A program made the translations under genes and the position numbers. From Nitrospira sp. (GTDB lineage Bacteria; Nitrospirota; Nitrospiria; Nitrospirales; Nitrospiraceae), in the NCBI GenBank assembly GCA_005116965.1, contig SWDG01000025.1:453991-517990 (forward strand): a stretch of DNA of 64,000 bases, read 5' to 3'. The notes beneath the pieces are model-generated. The model was not told the DNA's origin and did not search any database. It was given only the letters and a program-made list of their open reading frames with translations. Shown piece by piece: positions 55,771-62,607 of the stretch; positions within the stretch are counted from its first letter, which is position 1, and each line of letters opens with the position of its first letter.

Positions 55771-56220
55771 TCAGATGTGGTACATCGGACTGCGCTGGGC
55801 ATCGATCGTTCGTAACCGCATTGCCAAATGTTCGACCGTCACGTTTTCGAGAACTTTGCGCTCTGCCTGCTGAACCTGCTCCCAGACGTCACCGAGCAGC
55901 AGTTCCGGCTTGGTCGCCTGACGATCGCGTGTTCGCTGACCGACAAATGACCGATGAAAAACCGGCCCTTCCAATGCCTCAAAAATGTCGGCAATCGACA
56001 TCGCGGCTGGTTCATGCGTGAGGAGATAGCCTCCTTGGGCACCCCGTTGGCTTTCGACTAAACCGGCCTTCTTCATCGCATGGAGAATCTGTTCGAGAAA
56101 ACGGGCTGGAATCCCATGACGCCTCGCGATAGCCCGCGCTTGAATCGGGGCTTCTTTTGCATATGTGGCGAGATCGACGGCTACCATAATTCCGTATGTG
56201 GCGCGCATAGACACTTTCAT
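55771..56220 (-). CDS. Rrf2-family transcriptional regulator
   Basis: 149 residues. A winged helix-turn-helix MKVSMRATYGIMVAVDLAT, IQARAIARRHGIPARFLEQIL and the wing GLVESQRGAQGGYLL, followed by a dimerisation helix. The protein contains no cysteine, so an IscR/NsrR-type Fe-S cluster cannot form. This makes it CymR-like in type. It heads the sulfate-assimilation genes on the same strand and probably represses them, perhaps through a protein partner or ligand. A short dyad overlaps its leader. Confidence 0.88.
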   Translation of the reverse strand: MKVSMRATYGIMVAVDLATYAKEAPIQARAIARRHGIPARFLEQILHAMKKAGLVESQRGAQGGYLLTHEPAAMSIADIFEALEGPVFHRSFVGQRTRDRQATKPELLLGDVWEQVQQAERKVLENVTVEHLAMRLRTIDAQRSPMYHI

Positions 56221-56228
56221 TCTTTATT

Positions 56229-56242
56229 ATTCCTGTCGGAAT
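56229..56242. promoter_or_regulatory. Candidate Rrf2 operator (inverted repeat)
   Basis: A perfect inverted repeat, ATTCC-TGTC-GGAAT, lies 9-22 bases before the Rrf2 start codon, embedded in AT-rich sequence. Rrf2 regulators often bind such short dyads at their own promoters. Assignment is by position and symmetry only. Confidence 0.35.
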
Positions 56243-56520
56243 TGAGCTACATATATCTTCTCCCCTCTTGCTCTGTCAAGGCACCAGAAACTTCTTCGAT
56301 GAAGATCGACACCTATTCCTGACATTTAGCATGCCAAGCTATATTGTTAGTGAAATTGTGAAAATCGAGAGAGCGCCATAACTCCATATCTTTACTATTC
56401 ATTTCATGCCTGCAAAGCCGCACAGAAAGCAGGCCGGAAGGCCATCGCATCTATAAAATCAGATTGACATCGTGTACGCCCTAAGCAATAATCCGACCTC
56501 TTCTTCGGGTGGTACCTTTC

Positions 56521-57102
56521 ATGTCTGTGGCATCATCTTCATTGACTATTCTGTTATTCACAAACGATACGACCATACAAGCCCTGGTGGGACAGGTATT
56601 CAAGGACGCGTCCGTGATGATCGCTAGGGACGTGTTGACCTTTCAAAAGGAGTTGCCGCGACATCGGTTTGATGCCGTCGTGGTGGAATTGCAAGGCGGA
56701 CAGGAACAGACTGGCACGCTGCATGAGCACCTTGACCCTACTCGCACTCTTTGTATCAGCGGGTCTAAGGCTGTTTTGAAAAAAACGCTGAAAGTAATCC
56801 AAATAATGAATCAGCCAGACAGCCTCCAGCAGAACAAATCCCACGACACCTCCCTGGAGAGCTATCTTGAGGTGAAAATGGGGGAATTCGTCAAGGGGAT
56901 GCGAAACGGATCAGCTAAAAACCTACACCCGATTCTGATTTCAGCCGTGGAACGCCCTCTCATTACTTCAGCGCTGCGTGAGACCAAGGGTAATCAAATA
57001 CAGGCTGCGGCACTTCTCGGTCTCAACCGTAATACCTTGCGAAAAAAAATCGTGAACCTTCACATCCCCGTCAAACAGACGAAAGCGAGAGCGAATCAAT
57101 AG
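56521..57102 (+). CDS. Fis-type DNA-binding protein with degenerate receiver-like N-terminus
   Basis: 193 residues from ATG 56521 (a GTG at 56509 is possible). The first 110 residues have alternating strands and helices like a receiver domain (SLTILLFTNDTTIQALVGQV, HRFDAVVVELQG) but no phospho-acceptor pattern with the KP loop. The C-terminal 75 residues match the Fis/NtrC helix-turn-helix: ERPLITSALRETKGNQIQAAALLGLNRNTLRKKI. It may bend DNA or regulate a sigma-54 promoter. It is 83 bases before an HU gene. Confidence 0.75.
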   Translation: MSVASSSLTILLFTNDTTIQALVGQVFKDASVMIARDVLTFQKELPRHRFDAVVVELQGGQEQTGTLHEHLDPTRTLCISGSKAVLKKTLKVIQIMNQPDSLQQNKSHDTSLESYLEVKMGEFVKGMRNGSAKNLHPILISAVERPLITSALRETKGNQIQAAALLGLNRNTLRKKIVNLHIPVKQTKARANQ

Positions 57103-57184
57103 TGGTTGAACAGGACTCTCACAGGCGTGCTCCAGAGCTCACTTCCCATAACCATCTCTCACCACCCATTGAAGGAGGGACATC

Positions 57185-57457
57185 ATGACAAAGGAAGAGC
57201 TGATCGCAAAGATGGCTGCTTCAGCTGGAATTACGAAGGTCGCGGCCGGAACCGCCCTCGAGGCACTCACTGGGGCGGTGACTTCCTCATTAAAAAAAGG
57301 AAAGCGCGTCTCTCTCGTCAATTTCGGCACCTTTACGATTTCAAAACGAAAAGCACGAATGGGAAGAAATCCACGGACGGGGGAATCACTCCGAATCCCG
57401 GCAGCGAAGGTCCCGAAGTTTTCAGCTGGGAAAGAGCTTCGCTCGGCCGTGAAGTAA
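57185..57457 (+). CDS. HU family DNA-binding protein
   Basis: 90 residues: MTKEELIAKMAASAGITKVA, arm VNFGTFTISKRKARMGRNPRTGE and end KFSAGKELRSAVK. The RNPRTG motif carries the DNA-intercalating proline. AAGGAGGGA precedes ATG 57185. It is a typical HU and differs clearly from the one at 44508. A longer overlapping frame in another phase (57106-57474) is not coding. Confidence 0.93.
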   Translation: MTKEELIAKMAASAGITKVAAGTALEALTGAVTSSLKKGKRVSLVNFGTFTISKRKARMGRNPRTGESLRIPAAKVPKFSAGKELRSAVK

Positions 57458-57603
57458 CCGTCCGTAAGCTGTAGGGTCTCTGCCTCAAGAGATGATTGAA
57501 AGAGAAGGTTCCAGGGCTTTCAGCTCGCTGAGGAAATGCGACCTGCTCTTTCGTTTTCTTGACAGTGTCAGTGAGGCTATATTAGCATGCCCCCTCTCTT
57601 GAT

Positions 57604-57678
57604 AGGCGCGTAGCTCAGGGGGAGAGCGCTACCTTGACACGGTAGAGGTCGACGGTTCAAGACCGTCCGCGCCTACCA
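57604..57678 (+). tRNA. tRNA-Val (anticodon GAC)
   Basis: 75 bases with encoded CCA. Acceptor arms AGGCGCG and CGCGCCT, D arm GCTC...GAGC, anticodon stem CTACC/GGTAG with loop TTGACAC, variable AGGTC, T arm GACGG/CCGTC with TTCAAGA. Every stem pairs fully. It would read GTC and GTT valine codons. A terminator follows directly. Confidence 0.95.
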
Positions 57679-57687
57679 TTCAGGCCG

Positions 57688-57733
57688 AGGCACTGATTTG
57701 CCTCTTAGAGGCTCGGTGCCTTTTTTGTTTTTG
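57688..57733 (+). terminator. Intrinsic terminator after tRNA-Val
   Basis: The arms AGGCACTGA (57688-57696) and TCGGTGCCT (57713-57721) pair over nine bases with one G-T pair. The T-rich tail TTTTTGTTTTT follows at once. This is a classic intrinsic terminator between the tRNA gene and thrS. Confidence 0.85.
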
Positions 57734-57758
57734 TACTAGTGGGTCAAGTCCGTACGTC

Positions 57759-59687
57759 ATGAAGATATCGGTCAAAGACGGTCCGAGCGGTGACATTCAG
57801 ACCGGGGTGACAGTGGGTGGCGCTCTGTGTGACCTAGGTGTCGTCGACCGGAATATTCTCGCGGCCAAAGTAGACGGAGCCGTTGTCGATTTGTCGTGCG
57901 CTCTGTCTGAAAGTTCGATCCTCGAACCACTGCGGTTCGACAGTGCAGAAGGCCGTGAAGTGTACCGTCACAGCAGTACCCACCTCATGGCCCAGGCAGT
58001 CAAGGAACTCTTCCCGTCGGCGCAACTGACCATCGGCCCAGCCCTGGAAGATAGTTTCTATTACGACTTCGCTTTCGAACGCCCCTTTACCCCCGAAGAC
58101 TTGCAGAGAATCGAAGAGCGCGCTGCTGAAATCATCAAACGTAACCTCACGATCACACGGCGGGAGTTTTCAAAACAGGATGCGATAGATTTTTTCACGT
58201 CCCGTGGAGAGCACTATAAGGTCGAGCTGATTCAAGGCTTCCCCGATGGAGAGCCAATCACCGCCTACACACAGGGTGACTTCGTGGATCTCTGTCGTGG
58301 CCCCCATCTTCCGACTACCGGTGTCATCGGGGCCATCAAATTACTCACCACAGGAGGGGCCTATTGGCGTGGTGATGAACGTAATCCAATGTTACAGCGG
58401 ATCTACGGAACATCCTTTCCGACACAAGCGGAAGTGGATGCCTACATGGCCAGGCTTGAGGAAATTAAGCGACGCGACCACAGAAAAGTTGGAAAAGATT
58501 TGGATTTGATCAGCATTCAGGATGAAATCGGACCCGGGCTGGTCCTGTGGCATCCGAAAGGTGCGACAGTGCGCCTGTTGATTGAAAATTTCTGGCGAGA
58601 ACAACATATTCGAGACGGATACCAGCTGGTCTATTCACCGCATACCGCGCGCCTCGATCTCTGGAAAACCAGCGGGCACCTCGATTACTACCGGGAAAAC
58701 ATGTTCCCATCGATGAAGCTGGAAGGCAGTGAGTACCAGCTGAAACCGATGAACTGTCCGTACCACATCATGATCTACCAATCTCACCTGCGTAGCTATC
58801 GAGACCTCCCCATTCGCTATGGGGAACTTGGCACGGTCTACCGCTATGAACGGACCGGCGTTCTGCACGGGCTCATGCGGGTACGCGGATTCACGCAGGA
58901 TGATGCCCATCTTTTCTGCCGCCCGGATCAAATGGAACACGAGGTCAGCCGAGTCCTGGACTTTACATTTTTCGTCTTGCAGACATTCGGGTTTCACCAA
59001 TTTGACGTCTTCTTGTCCACGCGGCCCAAAGAGTCCGTGGGTGGGGATGAACATTGGACCTTGGCCACCAGCGCATTGGAAGCGGCACTGAAGAGTCGAA
59101 ACATCTCCTTCCACCTCGATCCTGGCGGGGGGGCATTTTACGGCCCGAAGATCGATATTAAGATCAAAGATGCGTTGGGCCGCTCATGGCAATGTTCCAC
59201 GGTCCAGGTGGATTTCAACAATCCAGAACGATTTGAGTTAAGTTATATTGGAGAAGACGGCAAAGCGCATCGCCCAATCATGATTCATCGGGCCTTGATG
59301 GGATCCATCGAGCGTTTTTTCGGCATCCTGATTGAACATTACGGAGGTGCGTTCCCGACCTGGCTGGCTCCGGTGCAGGCCGTCGTCATGAACATCACCG
59401 ATCATCAGCAAGACTATGTGGCGGCCGTCGTGGCACAATTGAAGGCGGCTGGCTTTCGTGCCGAACCTGATCTCCGGAACGAAAAGATCGGGTTCAAGAT
59501 TCGCGAAGCGGAAAAGGCGAAAGTCCCGTTCATGTTGGTCGCAGGGAATCGCGAAATGCAGGATGGGACTCTGTCAGTACGAGGCCGAAGTGGGGCAAAT
59601 TTAGGAAGCAAGACAGTGGCTGACGTGTTGGATCTCCTGCAAGCCGAGGTCACGCACACGCAGCGAGAACTTCAACCCACACATTAA
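57759..59687 (+). CDS. thrS: Threonine-tRNA ligase
   Basis: 642 residues, full length. An N-terminal TGS domain (residues 1-60) is followed by an editing domain with HSSTHLMAQAVKELFP and the YKVELI...DLCRGPHLP metal site. The class II core has NPMLQRIYG, MNCPYHIMIY, RYERTGVLHGLMRVRGFTQDDAHLFC and GGGAFYGPKIDIKI. The anticodon domain is APVQAVVMNITD to the end. The conserved zinc ligands C, H and H (in MNCPYH, DDAHLF and IMIHRALMGS) are present. It leads the thrS-infC-rpmI-rplT cluster. Confidence 0.96.
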   Translation: MKISVKDGPSGDIQTGVTVGGALCDLGVVDRNILAAKVDGAVVDLSCALSESSILEPLRFDSAEGREVYRHSSTHLMAQAVKELFPSAQLTIGPALEDSFYYDFAFERPFTPEDLQRIEERAAEIIKRNLTITRREFSKQDAIDFFTSRGEHYKVELIQGFPDGEPITAYTQGDFVDLCRGPHLPTTGVIGAIKLLTTGGAYWRGDERNPMLQRIYGTSFPTQAEVDAYMARLEEIKRRDHRKVGKDLDLISIQDEIGPGLVLWHPKGATVRLLIENFWREQHIRDGYQLVYSPHTARLDLWKTSGHLDYYRENMFPSMKLEGSEYQLKPMNCPYHIMIYQSHLRSYRDLPIRYGELGTVYRYERTGVLHGLMRVRGFTQDDAHLFCRPDQMEHEVSRVLDFTFFVLQTFGFHQFDVFLSTRPKESVGGDEHWTLATSALEAALKSRNISFHLDPGGGAFYGPKIDIKIKDALGRSWQCSTVQVDFNNPERFELSYIGEDGKAHRPIMIHRALMGSIERFFGILIEHYGGAFPTWLAPVQAVVMNITDHQQDYVAAVVAQLKAAGFRAEPDLRNEKIGFKIREAEKAKVPFMLVAGNREMQDGTLSVRGRSGANLGSKTVADVLDLLQAEVTHTQRELQPTH

Positions 59688-59701
59688 AAAAGAGGTGGAC
59701 T

Positions 59702-60208
59702 ATCGTTCCCAAATTGCGTGTGAATCGTGAGATCCGAGTCCGAGAAATTCGTGTCATCGGCCCGGAAGGAGAACAACTCGGCATCCTTCAGACGCCGGAC
59801 GCCTTTCGACAGGCTCAGGAAGGCGGCTATGACTTGGTGGAAGTGGCTCCTAACTCTACCCCCCCGGTCTGTAGGATTATGGACTTTGGGAAGTACAAGT
59901 ATGAGTTGAGCAAAAAGGACCATCAAAGTCGGCGCCATCAAAAGTCCACGCAAGTGAAGGAAATCAAGTTGCGCCCACGAACCGATAAACATGACCTTGA
60001 AATTAAAGTTCGGCAGATGAAAACATTCCTCGAAGAGGGTAATAAAACCAAAGTCACCCTCACGTATCGCGGGCGGGAGATGGCCAATCAGGAAATGGGG
60101 CGAGCCGTGATGAATTCCGTCATTGAACAATTGGCGCAAGCTGGCACCATCGAGTATGCCCCCCGCATGGAGGGACGAAGTTTGATTATGATTGTGGCGC
60201 CCAAATAA
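59702..60208 (+). CDS. infC: Translation initiation factor IF-3, ATC start
   Basis: 168 residues from ATC 59702 (I-V-P-K-L-R-V-N-R). A GAGGTG ribosome-binding site lies four bases before it; the next usable start, TTG 59714, is 16 bases away, too far. IF-3 genes of many bacteria begin with rare ATT-type codons, which IF-3 itself discriminates against, giving autoregulation. Domains: N (NREIRVREIRVIGPEGEQLGIL), linker, and C (KHDLEIKVRQMKTFLEEGNKTKVTLTYRGREM). It ends 42 bases before rpmI. Confidence 0.9.
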   Translation: MVPKLRVNREIRVREIRVIGPEGEQLGILQTPDAFRQAQEGGYDLVEVAPNSTPPVCRIMDFGKYKYELSKKDHQSRRHQKSTQVKEIKLRPRTDKHDLEIKVRQMKTFLEEGNKTKVTLTYRGREMANQEMGRAVMNSVIEQLAQAGTIEYAPRMEGRSLIMIVAPK

Positions 60209-60250
60209 TTGACGTGCGATGCGGTGATCGATCAACCAAAGGAATCCTCG

Positions 60251-60445
60251 ATGAAAATGAAAACGCATAAAGGGGCAAGCAAGCGATTTGCCAAGACCGG
60301 AAGTGGGAAAATCGTCCGCCGCAAGGCAGGCAAGCGACACATACTGACCAGCAAGCGGCACGACCGAAAGCGCCGCCTAAGCGGAACAGCAGTGGTGGAT
60401 TCCACGGTTGTTTCTACATTGAACCGGCTGCTCCCGTACGCATAA
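60251..60445 (+). CDS. rpmI: 50S ribosomal protein L35
   Basis: 64 residues with the family start MKMKTHKGASKRFAKTGSG and the KRHDRKRRLSGTA motif. AAAGGA lies nine bases before ATG 60251. Upstream in-frame codons lack L35 similarity. It is the third gene of the thrS-infC-rpmI-rplT operon. Confidence 0.96.
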   Translation: MKMKTHKGASKRFAKTGSGKIVRRKAGKRHILTSKRHDRKRRLSGTAVVDSTVVSTLNRLLPYA

Positions 60446-60497
60446 ACGACAATGATGTCATGTCAGGAATCTCAGGACCTTAAAGGAGTAATCAATT

Positions 60498-60866
60498 ATG
60501 CCTCGCGCTAAGGGTGGCCCAAAAACTAGGCAACGGAGAAAGAAGCGGATTAAACTGGCGTCAGGCCAGTACGGCGGAAAGAGTCGGCTCTTCCGTTCAG
60601 CGACGGAAAGCGTCGACAAGGGGCAGACGTATGCCTATACGGGCCGCAAGAATCGGAAGCGAGATTTCCGGCAATTGTGGATCGCCCGCATCAGCGCCGG
60701 CGTTCGGGCCCAAGGGTTGACCTACGGCCGGTTCATCAACGCGTTAAAGAAAGCGAATGTGTTGCTGGATCGAAAAGTCTTGTCGGATATGGCGATCAAA
60801 GATTCGGCGGGATTTGAAAAGTTGTGCGGCCTCGCCAAACAACACCTCACGCCTGCCGCGGCTTAA
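60498..60866 (+). CDS. rplT: 50S ribosomal protein L20
   Basis: 122 residues: MPRAKGGPKTRQRRKKRIKL, then AYTGRKNRKRDFRQLWIARI and YGRFINALKKANVLLDRKVLSDMA. All are typical of L20, which binds 23S rRNA early in assembly. AAGGAG lies before the ATG. The usual pheS and pheT on the same strand do not follow; the cluster ends at a hairpin. Confidence 0.96.
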   Translation: MPRAKGGPKTRQRRKKRIKLASGQYGGKSRLFRSATESVDKGQTYAYTGRKNRKRDFRQLWIARISAGVRAQGLTYGRFINALKKANVLLDRKVLSDMAIKDSAGFEKLCGLAKQHLTPAAA

Positions 60867-60897
60867 TTTAGCAGCTCAGACACAATGTTCCTGTTCC

Positions 60898-60928
60898 AAG
60901 GGGAGGCGGCACTCTGTCGCCTCCCCTT
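60898..60928 (+). terminator. Terminator hairpin after rplT
   Basis: An 11-base-pair perfect stem (AAGGGGAGGCG with CGCCTCCCCTT) encloses a 9-base loop. The tail CCTTATTTC is modestly T-rich. It ends the ribosomal-protein operon. Confidence 0.8.
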
Positions 60929-60984
60929 CCTTATTTCCGAACCCAATCGGGTGTCCTCCATTCACGCTTCATCAACTGTCTAAA

Positions 60985-61440
60985 ATTCTGTCTAGGGAGA
61001 AGATTGGCCATAACAGTCAAGTCGTTCTTTTCCTGCATGAGGCTGAGCCCATCGTAGACAAAATTGGTCGTGGTGACATTAATGGTTTTGCCGGTTCTTC
61101 AGCCAAAGCTGTCGTAACCCCGTCAATCCAGGGCCACTGATCCTGGTCAGTTGATTCCTCGCATTCCACGCATAGGTGGTTGTGCCGCTGGCATCGGTGA
61201 ATGTCGCCAAGTTGCCGTTGAGATCGTAGGTCTCGGTGCACGTCCCGAATGCTGTCTGCTAGTTGTTCGCGTTGTAAGTCGTCGTGGTGAGAGCAGGCGG
61301 GATGTTGGAGCAGGCAAATGTGCCACCGGTCTTGATGCGGTTGCCCACCAGATCGTAGGTATAGGTCAAGGTACCCAGCGTGGTCATGTCCTGCTTGTAC
61401 ATTAGGCCAGCGAGTTCCGATGCCACATTGTACAAAGCGC
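60985..61440 (-). pseudogene. RHS/YD-repeat protein remnant
   Basis: On the minus strand the reading frame gives YD-repeat elements: LTYTYDLVGNRIKTGG, TYDLNGNLATFTDASGTTTYAWNARNQL, and, after a frameshift near 61120, TINVTTTNFVYDGLSLMQEKND then TVMANLLP. These fit the RHS core, where YD(x)NGN repeats lead to a NxVYDG...QE end. An in-frame TAG at 61259-61261, a second stop (TGA) just before RTGKT, and a frame change show that it is dead. No start or N-terminal part is seen. It lies where pheS-pheT might be expected after rplT. Confidence 0.75.
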
Positions 61441-61444
61441 AAAT

Positions 61445-61834
61445 TTACTGAATCTTTCGTGCGATGAGACTTTTACCTGAAATAACACATACTATCTGCA
61501 TTTCATGAGGTTTTGACTCAGTGAGCGGGCATACTTCAAATTTCCCGTAGATGCGAGTTTCTGTCGAAATCACTTTTGCTATTTCACCTGGCAGAGCATG
61601 ATCTTCAGCATCGCCGTCATTAACGACCCCGAGTTGTAGTTTGCTTCCTTTCGGAATAAGTCGGACACTCGACGTCCCATTTGAAACTAATAGTCGTCCA
61701 TGAACCGTAAAACATGCTCCCACAAAGCGATCCTTGTCCTCACACAATTGAGCAGCGATAACAGCACCAGCCAGACAAAATTGCGCAATAATTAAGGTGA
61801 GAGCTACGTTCCGCATGAAAAGCTGCCAGTTCAT
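61445..61834 (-). CDS. Hypothetical secreted protein
   Basis: 129 residues. A signal peptide (MNWQLFMRNVALTLIIAQFC to AVIAA) is followed by a mature domain with four cysteines (LCEDKD, GACFTV, EVCPLT, IVCVIS) and beta-rich segments. Periplasmic or exported. GGGGGTAAGG lies just before ATG 61834. It abuts the RHS remnant, so a toxin- or immunity-like link is conceivable but unsupported. No family recognised. Confidence 0.6.
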   Translation of the reverse strand: MNWQLFMRNVALTLIIAQFCLAGAVIAAQLCEDKDRFVGACFTVHGRLLVSNGTSSVRLIPKGSKLQLGVVNDGDAEDHALPGEIAKVISTETRIYGKFEVCPLTESKPHEMQIVCVISGKSLIARKIQ

Positions 61835-62607
61835 CCTTACCCCCTGTGTTTCATGAGCCTAAACTCTCAGCGTCCATAGGTATTGGCAAAGATTCCTGAT
61901 CCTGGGAATCCAGGGCTAGGCGCGGAATTATTGAGTGAGCCCACCTGTGTTTGAACTGGTTGACCAAAGAATAGGTTCAACGGGAGCGGAATTAGGATCA
62001 GATCTTGTATCATGCATCGTTTCATGCTCTAGAGATGCGCGCTGCGACCGAACGTCGTCTTAGGTACGTGCGGCGACTGACCTCCGTGCACCGAAGCAAG
62101 CTGGTAACCGGAGATGCTCTTGGAACCCGAGAGTCAGACCACCGGATGAACAATTCTACGGCCTTCCGTTGTGGACGCAACAAGATTGTCACATTGTCTA
62201 ACTCAGCGGAAGGCACATCCGGTTCGGCCTATCAACCAGCTGCCTCCCGCTGTACGCAAGCACAACCCCTCACTTCTTCTCCTCGATCTGCAAGAGGCGG
62301 GTCTTTGCGACTGATGGTCCGATTCATCGTGTTGAGCATGTCGATCGTCTGTTGGTCCTTAGGCATATCAGTGACGGTGAGGAGATGATGGCAGACTGGA
62401 CTCAGGTTTGTGGCTCGTGCAATCCCCAAAGATGGCCAAATTTGAGGTGAGGGATTCGTGTAACCCTATCAAGGCTGGTTCGCGTGTGGAACTCCCGAGA
62501 CACCAACCAGTGACGAAGAGTGTGGCCCGAGTCTCAGCGAGAGCCCCGCTTGCACTCGACGTGCGACGGCTAGGCCAAGCGCTTTCACGTGATAAGCTGT
62601 GACCGAC
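61835..62607. other. Gene-poor stretch before pheT
   Basis: No convincing gene. A 48-codon minus-strand frame (61867-62013) ends PGSGIFANTYGR, and a 65-codon frame sits at 62232-62429, also minus; neither has a good ribosome-binding site or family pattern. A plus-strand frame at 62005-62388 has biased, basic composition and looks non-coding. With the RHS remnant beside it, the stretch may be decayed accessory DNA. Confidence 0.35.

Noticed and set aside
57106..57474. 122-codon plus-strand frame over the HU gene
   Set aside because: The other frame at 57185-57457 encodes a complete HU protein with a strong ribosome-binding site.
61017..61442. 141-codon minus-strand frame as a gene
   Set aside because: It is the wrong frame over the RHS remnant; the YD repeats are readable in the other two frames.
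62005..62388. 127-codon plus-strand frame near pheT
   Set aside because: No ribosome-binding site and random-looking basic composition; likely non-coding.
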